From contig JAITKG010000151.1 of the NCBI GenBank assembly GCA_031278495.1, positions 1-26,492 of the forward strand: a DNA stretch of 26,492 nucleotides, in the 5' to 3' direction. The notes under the pieces are model-generated. The model saw only the letters and a program-made list of their open reading frames with translations, did no database searches and had not been told where the DNA came from. A program made the position numbers and the translations under genes. The stretch is from Prevotellaceae bacterium. Its GTDB lineage: Bacteria; Bacteroidota; Bacteroidia; Bacteroidales; UBA932. Numbering within the stretch: position 1 is the stretch's first letter; each line of letters begins with the position of its first letter. Positions 1-7,834 of the stretch are shown here, piece after piece.

Positions 1-116
1 ACCTGATTGCGCAAAGCCTCCGGGAAGCGTTGTACCACTTGGGAAGTATCACCGGCGAGGTTACTTCCGGCGAAATACTGGAAACCATATTCAGCCGCTT
101 CTGCATCGGGAAATAA
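1..116 (+). CDS. mnmE: tRNA modification GTPase MnmE, C-terminal end (5' truncated by window)
   Basis: Only the last 37 codons are present, read from position 3 to the TAA at 114-116. The translation ends in RFCIGK, which matches the C-terminal C-[ILV]-G-K signature of MnmE (TrmE). In that family the cysteine lies in the helical domain next to the tRNA-modifying active site. The preceding residues (LREALYHLGSITGEVTSGEI) also match the MnmE helical domain. MnmE acts with MnmG on U34 of the tRNA wobble position. The GTPase domain lies outside the window. A heptamer repeat array begins within a few bases of the stop codon. Confidence 0.9.
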   Translation, partial: LIAQSLREALYHLGSITGEVTSGEILETIFSRFCIGK

Positions 117-120
117 CCCC

Positions 121-242
121 CGAATCAGAAGTTAAGAACTAAGAGTTGGGCTGGCGCGGGCTAATGTGAAGATGTGAAAATGTGAAAATATGAAGATGTG
201 GCTGGCGCGGCAGCCACTTTCAACTTTCAACTTTCAACTAAA
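121..242. repeat. Intergenic heptamer/octamer array with two GC-rich cores
   Basis: Almost the whole mnmE-TPR gap is in 7-nt register. From 121 come heptamers such as GAAGTTA and AGAACTA, then the GC core GGCTGGC/GCGGGCT (149-162). Four 8-nt units of the GAARATRT type follow (168-199). A second core, GCTGGCG/CGGCAGC (201-214), is self-complementary. Three perfect copies of CTTTCAA (217-237) close the array. The words recur in other gaps of this window: TTGAAAR near 9894 and GCTGGCG at 3250 and 23725. The array is non-coding as far as I can see. A 63-codon reading frame starting inside it looks spurious. Confidence 0.9.
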
Positions 243-285
243 GTAGTCACTTTATCCCGTAAATTTTTTTATCGGATTTTTTGCT

Positions 286-293
286 TATTTTTG
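286..293 (+). promoter_or_regulatory. Bacteroidota-type -7 promoter element for the TPR gene
   Basis: TATTTTTG matches the Bacteroidota sigma-factor consensus TAnnTTTG. It lies 16 bp before the ATG at 310, in an AT-rich stretch that follows the repeat array. No clear -33 TTG element is seen at the expected distance, so the assignment rests on the -7 match and its position. Confidence 0.5.
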
Positions 294-309
294 CAAAAAA
301 AAGTCAATA

Positions 310-2289
310 ATGTTGAGGGCGAAAAAACATTACCTGTTTATTATTATCCTGTTCTGCTGCGTGGATTTTCCGGCGCAGGCACAATATAATAAGCAATATT
401 TTATCTATCGCGGGCGGCAGTTTTTAGTAGATAATAAATTTGCGCAGGCCATCAACAATTTCAATACCTTGATTACCGCAGATACGATGCTTTATGAAGC
501 GTATTTTTACCGCGGTATCGCCAAATACAACCTGAACGATTTCGTAGGCGCGCAAGCCGATTTTACCAAAGCGCTTTCAATAAACCCGGTGTTCACTACC
601 AGCTACCACTACCGCGCGGTAACGTATGGGCGACTGGGAAAATACGACGAGGCGCTTGCCGACCTCGAGGAGGCGGTGGAACTGCGTCCCGGCTATTCGG
701 GGCTGTATTTCACGCGCGGCAATACTTATTTCCTCACGCAGCAGTTTGAAAAAGCAATTGCCGATTTCAACCTTTTCCTGCGCTACGAGCCGAAAGTAAG
801 CGATGCGTACCTGAATCGTGGAACGGCGTACCTCTTCCTGCAAGATACGACCCGGGCGCTGGAGGACTACAATACGGCGGTATTGCTAAGCAGGTTTGAC
901 CCCGAAGTGTATGTGCGCCGTGCGCGCATCTTTGCCCTGAAAGACGAAAACGGCAAGGCGATCGCCGACCTGAACGAGGCTATCCGGTTGGATTCTACGA
1001 ATGCTTTTGCCTACTTCAACCGCGCGTTGGTGCGCTATAATGAAAAAGACGTGAACGGCGCATTGTCCGACTTCGGCAAGGTGTTGGAGCAAGACCCCGA
1101 TAATGCACTGACGTATTATAACCGTGCGCTCATCCGTTCGCAAATCGGCGATTACGGCAATGCGTTGCTCGATTACGAAAAAGTGATAGCTATCAATCCG
1201 GACAACGTGCTGGTGTATTACAACCGCGCCGCCGTATATATAGAACTGGAGCGTTACCGCGCTGCGCTGGACGACTACACGCGGGCTATTGAACTGTATC
1301 CCGATTTTGCCAACGCTTACAGCAACCGCGCATACGTGAAGTCGCAACTGGGCTTGCTGGCGGGAGCGAAGCGCGACCATGATATAGCGCAGCAAAAAAT
1401 TAACGAGTATAAATCGAAAATGAACGACAGCACCTTCTCTGCCTATGCCGACACAAGTAAGCAATTCAACAACCTGTTGGCGCTGGATGCGGAGTTTGCA
1501 CGCAAAGATTTTAGCGACGACATGTTGCAATACCGCAAGGTGGACGTACGTTTGAAACCGTTGTTCAAACTGGCTATCGCGCCGCCGCCGGATATACCGT
1601 TTGAGCGGCAGTATTTTCATCCGGCGCTGGAACAGTTTAAGCGCAATAACCCGTTACAGCTATTGAGCGAAATTCCCGGACGCGGCGCAGTTGATTTGAT
1701 GAAAGAAGATTCAATAGCTACCGCTTTCCTCGAAAAAAATAAAACGGCGGAAGCCTACTTTAACAGGGGCATCACGCAATTCCAGTTGCGTTATTTCAAC
1801 AGCGCATTGAACTATTTCAACAAGGCGATTGAATTAGACCCGGACAATGCGTTCTATTATTTGAACCGAAGCGCGCTGCAAAGCGAGATGATTGATTTCA
1901 TTGCTTCCGTAGAAAATAATGTGCAGGTGCTGGCGTTGGATAACGTTTCGACCATGCGGGCACGGGTGCAGCAGGATGTGAAGATGTACGACTACCACGA
2001 GGCTATCGGCGACCTGAACAAAGCCGCCATGTTAATGCCCGATCTCGCCTATATCTACTATAATCTCGGCAACCTGCGCTGCCTGTCCGATGCGATTCCC
2101 GAAGCGATTGGCAACTACACGCAGGCAATTCAACTGTACCCGTTCATGGGCGAAGCCTACTACAACCGGGGGTTGGTACATATCTACCTGCGCGAAGTGG
2201 AAAAAGGTTGCATGGATATCAGCAAAGCCGGCGAACTGGGCGTGGAAGAAGCTTACAGCGTAATTAAAAAATATTGCAGCAAGAATTAA
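310..2289 (+). CDS. Secreted tetratricopeptide-repeat protein
   Basis: This 659-residue protein begins with a signal peptide: basic MLRAKKH, a hydrophobic stretch, and a likely cut after AQA near residue 25. The mature part is mostly tandem TPR units. They are recognisable by repeated phrases such as YYNRALIRSQIGDYGNALLD and AYFNRGI, with acidic-Pro-[DN] turns between helices. One TPR block covers about residues 28-365 and a second about 490-650. The linker between them (about 370-485) is not TPR and includes a Pro-rich APPPDIPFE stretch. TPR arrays are protein-binding scaffolds, and the signal peptide places this one in the periplasm or at the envelope. The partner is unknown. It lies 53 bp before fabI on the same strand, so the two may be co-transcribed. 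The ATG at 310 is chosen because it gives the complete signal peptide. Confidence 0.85.
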   Translation: MLRAKKHYLFIIILFCCVDFPAQAQYNKQYFIYRGRQFLVDNKFAQAINNFNTLITADTMLYEAYFYRGIAKYNLNDFVGAQADFTKALSINPVFTTSYHYRAVTYGRLGKYDEALADLEEAVELRPGYSGLYFTRGNTYFLTQQFEKAIADFNLFLRYEPKVSDAYLNRGTAYLFLQDTTRALEDYNTAVLLSRFDPEVYVRRARIFALKDENGKAIADLNEAIRLDSTNAFAYFNRALVRYNEKDVNGALSDFGKVLEQDPDNALTYYNRALIRSQIGDYGNALLDYEKVIAINPDNVLVYYNRAAVYIELERYRAALDDYTRAIELYPDFANAYSNRAYVKSQLGLLAGAKRDHDIAQQKINEYKSKMNDSTFSAYADTSKQFNNLLALDAEFARKDFSDDMLQYRKVDVRLKPLFKLAIAPPPDIPFERQYFHPALEQFKRNNPLQLLSEIPGRGAVDLMKEDSIATAFLEKNKTAEAYFNRGITQFQLRYFNSALNYFNKAIELDPDNAFYYLNRSALQSEMIDFIASVENNVQVLALDNVSTMRARVQQDVKMYDYHEAIGDLNKAAMLMPDLAYIYYNLGNLRCLSDAIPEAIGNYTQAIQLYPFMGEAYYNRGLVHIYLREVEKGCMDISKAGELGVEEAYSVIKKYCSKN

Positions 2290-2342
2290 GAAAATAACAG
2301 GGGACAATAGATAATAAATAACAGTATAAAAAAAGAAAGAAA

Positions 2343-3206
2343 ATGACACATCATTTATTAACAGGAAAAAGAGGATTGATATTCGGTGCACTGAACGATA
2401 AATCTATTGCATGGAAAGTGGCGGAACGCGCGCATGAAGAAGGCGCTTCGTTTGTGCTGACCAATACGCCAGTGTCCATGCGGTTGGGAACGATTAACGA
2501 ACTGGCAAAACGATGCAATAGCATTATAATACCTGCCGATGCAACGAACGTAGCGGATTTGGAAAATCTGGTAACAAAAGGACAGGAACACTTGGGCGGG
2601 AAATTTGATTTCATCCTGCACTCTATCGGCATGTCGCCCAATGTGCGCAAAGGACGTACCTATGACGATTTGGACTATGCCTATTTCCAGCAGACGTTGG
2701 ATATTTCGGCGATTTCATTCCACAAGATTTTGCAGGTTTGCCACAAACAGGACGCCATCAACGAATGGGGTTCGGTGGTGGCGCTTTCTTACGTGGCGGC
2801 GCAACGGACGCTGTATGGCTATAACGATATGGCTGACGCCAAAGCCGTGTTGGAATCCATTGCACGCAGTTTCGGGTATATTTACGGGCGCGAAAAGAAT
2901 GTCCGCATCAATACCGTTTCCCAATCGCCGACAATGACTACGGCGGGCAGCGGCATCATGGGTTTTGAAAATCTGGTGGACTTTGCCGAACGCATGTCGC
3001 CACTGGGGAATGCTACAGCAGCAGAGTGCGCCGGTTTTGTTATAACGCTTTTCAGCGACCTGACGCGTAAAGTTACGATGCAAAATTTATTCCACGACGG
3101 CGGCTATTCCAGTATGGGTATGAGTTTCCGCGCCATGAAAATCTATAACGAAGGATTGGAATACCGCGATGTGAAAAATGATTTGCGGAAAATTATTAAC
3201 AAGTAA
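2343..3206 (+). CDS. fabI: Enoyl-[acyl-carrier-protein] reductase (NADH) FabI
   Basis: FabI performs the last reduction of each fatty-acid elongation cycle, enoyl-ACP to acyl-ACP, in the cytoplasm. The 287-residue protein has the divergent short-chain-dehydrogenase layout of the family. The nucleotide-binding segment GLIFGALNDKSIAW (11-24) replaces the usual GxxxGxG. The active-site pair Y150 and Y160 is followed by K167 (Y160-x6-K167), matching the Tyr/Tyr/Lys spacing of E. coli FabI. The segment TMTTAGSGI (197-205) corresponds to the substrate-binding loop. Length is slightly above the E. coli enzyme (262), as is usual in Bacteroidota. It is convergent with the gene at 3263, and two GC palindromes lie between them. 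No TAnnTTTG element is visible in the 53 bp upstream. Confidence 0.95.
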   Translation: MTHHLLTGKRGLIFGALNDKSIAWKVAERAHEEGASFVLTNTPVSMRLGTINELAKRCNSIIIPADATNVADLENLVTKGQEHLGGKFDFILHSIGMSPNVRKGRTYDDLDYAYFQQTLDISAISFHKILQVCHKQDAINEWGSVVALSYVAAQRTLYGYNDMADAKAVLESIARSFGYIYGREKNVRINTVSQSPTMTTAGSGIMGFENLVDFAERMSPLGNATAAECAGFVITLFSDLTRKVTMQNLFHDGGYSSMGMSFRAMKIYNEGLEYRDVKNDLRKIINK

Positions 3207-3213
3207 AACCTTT

Positions 3214-3229
3214 CGCGAAGCGCTTCGCG
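3214..3229. terminator. Perfect 16-bp GC palindrome after fabI (possible bidirectional terminator)
   Basis: CGCGAAGCGCTTCGCG is a perfect inverted repeat starting 8 bp after the fabI stop codon, between convergent genes. It has no T-run on the + strand and no built-in loop. A terminator role is inferred only from position. It also feeds into the 7-nt repeat array that starts at 3222. Confidence 0.35.
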
Positions 3230-3284
3230 CTTCGCGCGGGACACGGGGGCTGGCGCGCCAGCCTAATTCCTAATTCTTAATTCC
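3222..3284. repeat. Heptamer array between convergent fabI and the Gate-domain gene
   Basis: Nine consecutive heptamers hold register. The first two are identical (GCTTCGC), then GCGGGAC, then ACGGGGG (the word type found inside murG/murC). CTGGCGC/GCCAGCC follow, then three units of TAATTCY. The middle makes a perfect 16-bp palindrome at 3248-3263 (GGCTGGCGCGCCAGCC), which could be a terminator hairpin for both genes. The TAATTCY units lie inside the minus-strand gene and encode its last residues and stop codon. Confidence 0.9.
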
Positions 3285-4192
3285 ACCCGCCGTTCCCATA
3301 CGAGCAACCACGCTAAAAACCAGCGTATGAGCAGCAGCCACCAGAATAACGCGCCGCAGGCAACAAACAGTATCAAATCTTCAAGGTTACTGTGTGCAAC
3401 GCCGATGTGATGGTTCAATAAATCCACCTCGCGCGCGCTGATTTTCCCGTTGTCAATTTCTTCCAACATCACGGCAGCGCCGTAAGCCAACCCAAGTACA
3501 TTGGCGACAATCCAAAGGAAGGAAGCTTTTGCTGGCAGTCCGAATATTTTCAGTATGGGGCGCAGGGCTTTCGATAACCGGCGAATGACGCCAAACTCCA
3601 CCAATAAACGCTGTAAAAATGAAAGCGCAATAATCAGCACAAACATGCGCAACAGCAAATAACCGGTGGACAGCAACCATGACCATGCAAGCGTTTGCAA
3701 GGGCTGCGCCACCGGCGGCACGGTTGCGGGCGCAGTTGTTCCAATGCTGCCGGGCATCAGCCAATGCGCCAAAAAGCCGCCTGCCAACGCCCCCAACGTG
3801 CGTACGGCAACCATCCGCACAATTGACGAACCTGTTTTTTTCTGCACAGCCGTTTCCACAAACATGTTATGCGCGCAAAGCGCCATAACGCCTGTAATAG
3901 TTAGCTCGCGCACGCCCAGCGACAAGGTTTCCACTACGGCAATCGCGCCATATACGTTTACGAAATAACCGGTGAGAAACGCCAGCGACGCCTCGCCGGA
4001 CAAGCCAATCAAGCGGAATACCGGCGAAAGGCTTTCGGACATCCACGCAATAACGCCGAAATAGCGCAGGATTTCTACGCCCAGCGAAACCACTACCGTA
4101 AGGCGAACCATCCACCAGGCAATGCGGACAGCCTTAGGGAACGAGGCGCGGAATGCAGCGCCTATACGATCTAATGCAGGCGGGGGATTCAA
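3263..4192 (-). CDS. Nucleoside-recognition (Gate) domain integral membrane protein
   Basis: This 309-residue hydrophobic protein has about seven or eight predicted membrane segments. Its two halves resemble the Gate/nucleoside-recognition fold seen in SpmA/SpmB-like and nucleoside-transporter-like proteins. The conserved polar phrases GYFVNVYGAIA, CAHNMFVETAVQKKTG and the C-terminal HHIGVAHSNLEDLILF support this. The substrate is not known, and I would not claim transport of nucleosides. The start is a TTG at 4192. The frame is open upstream to a stop near 4232 but has no ATG, and the first internal ATG would remove part of the first membrane helix. It lies 55 bp downstream of the GH92 gene on the same strand. 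Its last residues (ELRIRN) and stop codon are encoded by a 7-nt repeat array. Confidence 0.75.
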   Translation of the reverse strand: MNPPPALDRIGAAFRASFPKAVRIAWWMVRLTVVVSLGVEILRYFGVIAWMSESLSPVFRLIGLSGEASLAFLTGYFVNVYGAIAVVETLSLGVRELTITGVMALCAHNMFVETAVQKKTGSSIVRMVAVRTLGALAGGFLAHWLMPGSIGTTAPATVPPVAQPLQTLAWSWLLSTGYLLLRMFVLIIALSFLQRLLVEFGVIRRLSKALRPILKIFGLPAKASFLWIVANVLGLAYGAAVMLEEIDNGKISAREVDLLNHHIGVAHSNLEDLILFVACGALFWWLLLIRWFLAWLLVWERRVELRIRN

Positions 4193-4217
4193 TTTGAATG
4201 AAGGATTAAGCGTTTTT

Positions 4218-4249
4218 AAATCTTTGAATCTTTAAATCTTTAAACTTTT
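4218..4249. repeat. Period-8 tandem array between the GH92 and Gate-domain genes
   Basis: Four 8-nt units of the type AAATCTTT run through the 55-bp gap and touch the TAA stop of the GH92 gene (4248-4250). On the coding strand the unit reads AAAGATTT. This is the second period-8 block in the window, after 168-199. I see no promoter element in the gap. Confidence 0.85.
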
Positions 4250-6458
4250 AATACCGGCTCCCCATCACAAATTCCAACGTGCCGCCGGCGGCTATATCTT
4301 TGTAGTCGATGTAATATTTGTTGTAGGACTGTCCATTGAGGGTGATGTTTTGAATGTATTTATTCTCGGCGCTGTTATTGACCGCCACGATAGTGAAAGT
4401 CTTACCGTCTTTTACCTTAATAACCGCTTTGTCCGCCACCGGGCTGCCGAAAATATATTTCCCGCCCGCCGGTTCTACCTGGTAAAAACCCAATGCCGAC
4501 AATATATACCATGCCGACATCTGCCCCACGTCTTCGTTGCCCGATAAGCCGTCCGGCGTGTCGCTATACATGGTTGAAAGGACTTCCCGCACTTTGTCGG
4601 CGGTTTTCCATGCCTGCCCCACGTAAGGATACAGGTAAATGATATGGTGGCTCGGTTCATTGCCGTGCGCATATTGCCCGATAAGCCCGCTGATATCGGG
4701 CGAAGCATGTTTGCCCAGCGAGCCTTCGGCAATAAACAGCGAATCCAGTTTTTCTATAAACCGTTCCTTGCTTCCGAACAGTTCGACCAGCCCCTGCACA
4801 TCGTGCGGAACCAGCCATGTGTATTGCCATGCGTTGCCTTCGGTATAGTCGTTGTCGCGGTGCACGGATTCAAACGGATTAAACGGCTGGCGGAATGTCC
4901 CTGCCGACGAACGCCCGCGCATGAAGCCGGTAGCGCGGTCGAAGTAATAAGCATACGATTTACTTTCTGCTAAGAAAGCTTGATAGTCGGTGGTTTTACC
5001 CAACGCCTGCGCCGCCTGCGCCACGCACCAGTCGGCAATGGCGTATTCCATGCACTTCGACAGCCCTTCTTCTTCCAAATCGTAGGGGATATAGCCATAC
5101 TGTTTCCGGTATCCCATTCCCCGTTCATTGAGCAGGGCGGATTTTCTCATCGCCTCGTAGGCTAATTCGCGATCGAAGCCGCTGAAGCCTTTCAGCAGGG
5201 CGTCGGCAACCACCGGAATGCCGGGGTTACCGACCATGCAATCCGTTTCGCAGCCCATCAGGTGCCATACCGGCAATTTGCCCTGCTGCCGGTAGATCGC
5301 CAGCATGGTATGGATTATGTCGTTTATTTTTTCGGGATGAATAATAGACATCAGCGGATGCGCCGCACGGTAGGTATCCCACAACGAGAAGGTGGTGTAA
5401 TTCTTAAATCCGGCATCCGTATACGTTTTCCCGTCGGCGCCGCGATAGTCGTTGTTGACGTCGCAAAATTCCGACGGCGCAATCATGGTATGGTACAAAG
5501 CGGTGTAGAACGTCCGTTTCACGCGCTCGTCGCCGGTGGAGAATACAATTTTCCCCAACTCTTCATTCCATGCTTCATCCGCTTTCCGGACGGTTTGTTC
5601 AAAATCCCATCCCGGCAGTTCTGCCTGCATGTTTAACTTGGCATTTTCGATGCTTACCGGCGACAGCGCCACTTTCACATATATTTCTTCCCGCTCTTTG
5701 GTATCAAAAAAAGCCAGTCCGTAGAGTTTCTCCGCTGTTTTCCCGTCGGTCGTTTCCTTTTGTGGGGACATGGTTACAAAGCGTTTCACCGGTTTGGAAA
5801 AAACCGCCGTAAAGAATATGCGCTGGTTGCGCGCCCAGCCGGTGGAATAGCGGTAGCCCGATACGACCGTGTCGTTCTCCTGCACGAGGTATCCTTCTAC
5901 CGGCTTGTCCCAGCATTGCCCGTTTTCCAAATCAAAAATGATTTTGGCGCCGGACGAAGCGGGAAACGTGTATTTGTGAAAGCCGGTGCGTTTGGTAGCC
6001 GTCAGTTCGACGTCCACATTATAGCGGTCTAAATGTACGGCATAGTAACCCGGACGTACTTTTTCGGTCGCGCGGCGGAAGAGCGAATAAATCCCGGTGG
6101 AATAATCGCCCGCTACGCCCCTGCTTAAGGCGGTTTCGCCAACGGCAGGCATCAGGTTGATGTCGCCCAAATCGCCGATGCCCGTTCCGCTGAGGTGCAT
6201 GTGGCTAAAGCCGATAATCGTGGAGTCGGAAATATGGTATCCCGAACACCAGTCCCACGTTTGGGGAATGTTCGACGGTCCCAGCTGTACCAGCCCGAAC
6301 GGCACATTGGCGCCCAAGAACACATGTCCATGCCCGCCCGTACCGATGTAAGGATTGACATATTGCGTAAAATTTTGCAGGGTATCTGCATTGTTCCGGC
6401 AGGAAATAAATACGGGCAGGCAAAGCAATGCCGCGTATGACAGTTGTTTCAGCTTCAT
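4248..6458 (-). CDS. GH92 family alpha-mannosidase, lipoprotein
   Basis: This 736-residue protein has the sequence hallmarks of glycoside hydrolase family 92, calcium-dependent exo-alpha-mannosidases that Bacteroidota use on N-glycans and yeast mannan. Near the N-terminus are YVNPYIGTGGHGHVFLGANV and PFGLVQLGP. In the middle is FSLWDTYRAAHPL. Near the C-terminus are GNEPSHH (E601) and SGNEDVGQMSAWY (E642/D643), the regions that hold the catalytic acid and base in characterised members. The N-terminus is a lipoprotein signal with Cys at about residue 20 (FISC), so the enzyme is probably lipid-anchored in the envelope. No SusC/SusD pair is nearby, so it is not in an evident polysaccharide-utilisation locus. 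Linkage specificity cannot be read from sequence alone. Confidence 0.92.
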   Translation of the reverse strand: MKLKQLSYAALLCLPVFISCRNNADTLQNFTQYVNPYIGTGGHGHVFLGANVPFGLVQLGPSNIPQTWDWCSGYHISDSTIIGFSHMHLSGTGIGDLGDINLMPAVGETALSRGVAGDYSTGIYSLFRRATEKVRPGYYAVHLDRYNVDVELTATKRTGFHKYTFPASSGAKIIFDLENGQCWDKPVEGYLVQENDTVVSGYRYSTGWARNQRIFFTAVFSKPVKRFVTMSPQKETTDGKTAEKLYGLAFFDTKEREEIYVKVALSPVSIENAKLNMQAELPGWDFEQTVRKADEAWNEELGKIVFSTGDERVKRTFYTALYHTMIAPSEFCDVNNDYRGADGKTYTDAGFKNYTTFSLWDTYRAAHPLMSIIHPEKINDIIHTMLAIYRQQGKLPVWHLMGCETDCMVGNPGIPVVADALLKGFSGFDRELAYEAMRKSALLNERGMGYRKQYGYIPYDLEEEGLSKCMEYAIADWCVAQAAQALGKTTDYQAFLAESKSYAYYFDRATGFMRGRSSAGTFRQPFNPFESVHRDNDYTEGNAWQYTWLVPHDVQGLVELFGSKERFIEKLDSLFIAEGSLGKHASPDISGLIGQYAHGNEPSHHIIYLYPYVGQAWKTADKVREVLSTMYSDTPDGLSGNEDVGQMSAWYILSALGFYQVEPAGGKYIFGSPVADKAVIKVKDGKTFTIVAVNNSAENKYIQNITLNGQSYNKYYIDYKDIAAGGTLEFVMGSRY

Positions 6459-6490
6459 AAAAATTCACATTATTAAGTTAAGGTATAAAA

Positions 6491-6521
6491 TTCCACCACA
6501 GGCGCATTTCGTTCCACCACA
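6491..6521. promoter_or_regulatory. 21-bp spaced direct repeats TTCCACCACA upstream of the GH92 gene
   Basis: TTCCACCACA occurs at 6491-6500 and again at 6512-6521, exactly 21 bp apart, two turns of the helix. The pair sits in the 74-bp gap upstream of the GH92 start and just after the HU-SPOR stop. On the coding strand it reads TGTGGTGGAA. The same-face spacing fits an operator for a dimeric regulator. That role is inferred, and no TAnnTTTG element is clear beside it. Confidence 0.4.
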
Positions 6522-6532
6522 ACGGAAATTAG

Positions 6533-7738
6533 TTAGTACCGTTCTACCCATGCGCTACCATATTCCGCGTCGGTGCGTTTGAATACGGAGAGAATTTCGT
6601 TAGCTTCGTGCTGTGTAGTATAGCGGAATGAACTTATTTTATAGGGACGTTGCCCGCCGGTATTCACCAGTATGCAACTGCAACCGGCGCTTTCCTGTAA
6701 CCTTTGCATGGCTGTTTTAGCCTCTTTTTCGTTAGCGTAGGCGCCTACCATGATATGGTATAAATTCATGGCATTTGATTTCCTTGCATCTTGTGTCCGG
6801 GCAGGCGCAGTATTTGTGGCTGTTTTCTTTTTCTTCACTGGGGCGGCTGCCGGTTCTTCCGGTATTGGCATTTCTGCCGACGTTTGGATTGCTACCGGTT
6901 GGGCTGTTTCTTTTTTTACCTTGGGCGTTGTGGCGGGCGGCGGCGTAGTTTGTTGTGTCGTGCGGAGCGTATTGTTTAATTCCGACTCCCGTGCATAAAA
7001 TGCAAGCATGCTGCGTATGATAAGCGTACCATTAACAAGTAATACCAACGCCAATATTATCCAGCAGAGGGCGCAACATTTTTTCCGTTTCGGTTTATCC
7101 TCCGGCATAACCGGCGGCGGCGTCAATGGCGTTGGGGGAATTGGCGGTGTTGGGGGTATTGAATATAGCGGCGGCGCCGGTGGCGCAGACGGCGTTGGCG
7201 GCGTTAGTGGCGTTGGTGGCATTAGCGGCGTAATAACCGGCGCAGGCGTGAACGGTTCTATTTTTGGGAAACCTGCCGGCAGCACGGGAGGCGGCGGCGT
7301 TTTTTGCGGCAGCGGCGTTACATCCAGCTCCAATAAACCGAAAGATTCGGGTAATAAATTTACATCATCGTCTTTTTTGAAAGAATAATCCCCGTCGGCG
7401 GTAATGCGCATGGTGCCGAAATCGGGAAACTCTACGCGCTTCCCTTCCCGCAGCAGCGTGTCCAGTTCCCGGACAAAATGGGCTATTTGCTTTTTAGCTT
7501 CTTCCTCAGCAATCATTGATTTGGCTGCAAATTCTTTTTCCAGGAGACCATCGTTCCATAATTCGGAAATACGGAATACCACCGTTTTTTCAGGAGGCAA
7601 CAATCCCCTGCCGTTTTTAATAATAGCAGCAGGCCTGTATTCCGTAACGAAAGCGCCTAAACCCGGCAAAGAAACGCGATTATGCACGCGCAACAACTGC
7701 GCCAATAAATCGCCGATGATAGAAAGACTAGCAGGCAT
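6533..7738 (-). CDS. HU-like (HU-CCDC81) and SPOR domain membrane protein
   Basis: This 401-residue protein has three parts. Residues 1 to about 135 resemble the Bacteroidota HU-CCDC81 module, a HU/IHF-fold domain, with phrases such as RVSLPGLGAFV and RVEFPDFGTMRI. A Pro-rich, repetitive linker (about 143-215) leads to basic KPKRKK and one membrane helix (about residues 222-245). After a low-complexity region, about residues 325-401 form a SPOR domain (YHIMVGAYANEKEAKTAMQRL to the end). SPOR domains bind peptidoglycan stripped of stem peptides at division sites. The inside-positive segment before the helix puts the HU part in the cytoplasm and SPOR in the periplasm, so it could link DNA or a cytoplasmic partner to the septum. 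The next gene upstream is uvrB on the same strand; a promoter lies between. Confidence 0.85.
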   Translation of the reverse strand: MPASLSIIGDLLAQLLRVHNRVSLPGLGAFVTEYRPAAIIKNGRGLLPPEKTVVFRISELWNDGLLEKEFAAKSMIAEEEAKKQIAHFVRELDTLLREGKRVEFPDFGTMRITADGDYSFKKDDDVNLLPESFGLLELDVTPLPQKTPPPPVLPAGFPKIEPFTPAPVITPLMPPTPLTPPTPSAPPAPPLYSIPPTPPIPPTPLTPPPVMPEDKPKRKKCCALCWIILALVLLVNGTLIIRSMLAFYARESELNNTLRTTQQTTPPPATTPKVKKETAQPVAIQTSAEMPIPEEPAAAPVKKKKTATNTAPARTQDARKSNAMNLYHIMVGAYANEKEAKTAMQRLQESAGCSCILVNTGGQRPYKISSFRYTTQHEANEILSVFKRTDAEYGSAWVERY

Positions 7739-7756
7739 AATTTTATTTAATTTTTA

Positions 7757-7764
7757 CAAAGATA
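7757..7764 (-). promoter_or_regulatory. -7 promoter element for the HU-SPOR gene
   Basis: On the minus strand this reads TATCTTTG, a full match to TAnnTTTG, ending 18 bp before the ATG at 7738. A TTTT-rich stretch about 19 bp further upstream may serve as the -33 region. It gives the HU-SPOR gene its own promoter downstream of uvrB. Confidence 0.6.
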
Positions 7765-7810
7765 CTAATATTTTAGCGGAAAACAGAACATACAGGAATG
7801 AAAAATATAT

Positions 7811-7833
7811 AAAAAATGCGCTCGATATTTTTT
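7811..7833 (-). terminator. Weak A/T-stem hairpin after uvrB
   Basis: AAAAAAT (7811-7817) and ATTTTTT (7827-7833) can pair around a 9-nt loop directly downstream of the uvrB stop. The stem is only A-T pairs, so it is a marginal terminator. Position and the following T-run on the transcript are the only support. Confidence 0.25.
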
Positions 7834-7834
7834 C

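Noticed and set aside
198..389. 63-codon frame beginning in the intergenic array
   Set aside because: It starts inside repeats, overlaps the TPR gene in another frame and resembles nothing known.
886..1620. 244-codon minus-strand open frame in the TPR gene
   Set aside because: It is antisense to a convincing repeat protein and has no recognisable motif; TPR codon periodicity explains it.
2290..2342. Possible further heptamer array before fabI
   Set aside because: Units such as ATAGATA and ATAAATA can be phased, but the A-rich composition makes this unreliable.
7008..7388. Gly-rich plus-strand open frame
   Set aside because: It mirrors the Pro-rich linker of the minus-strand HU-SPOR gene.
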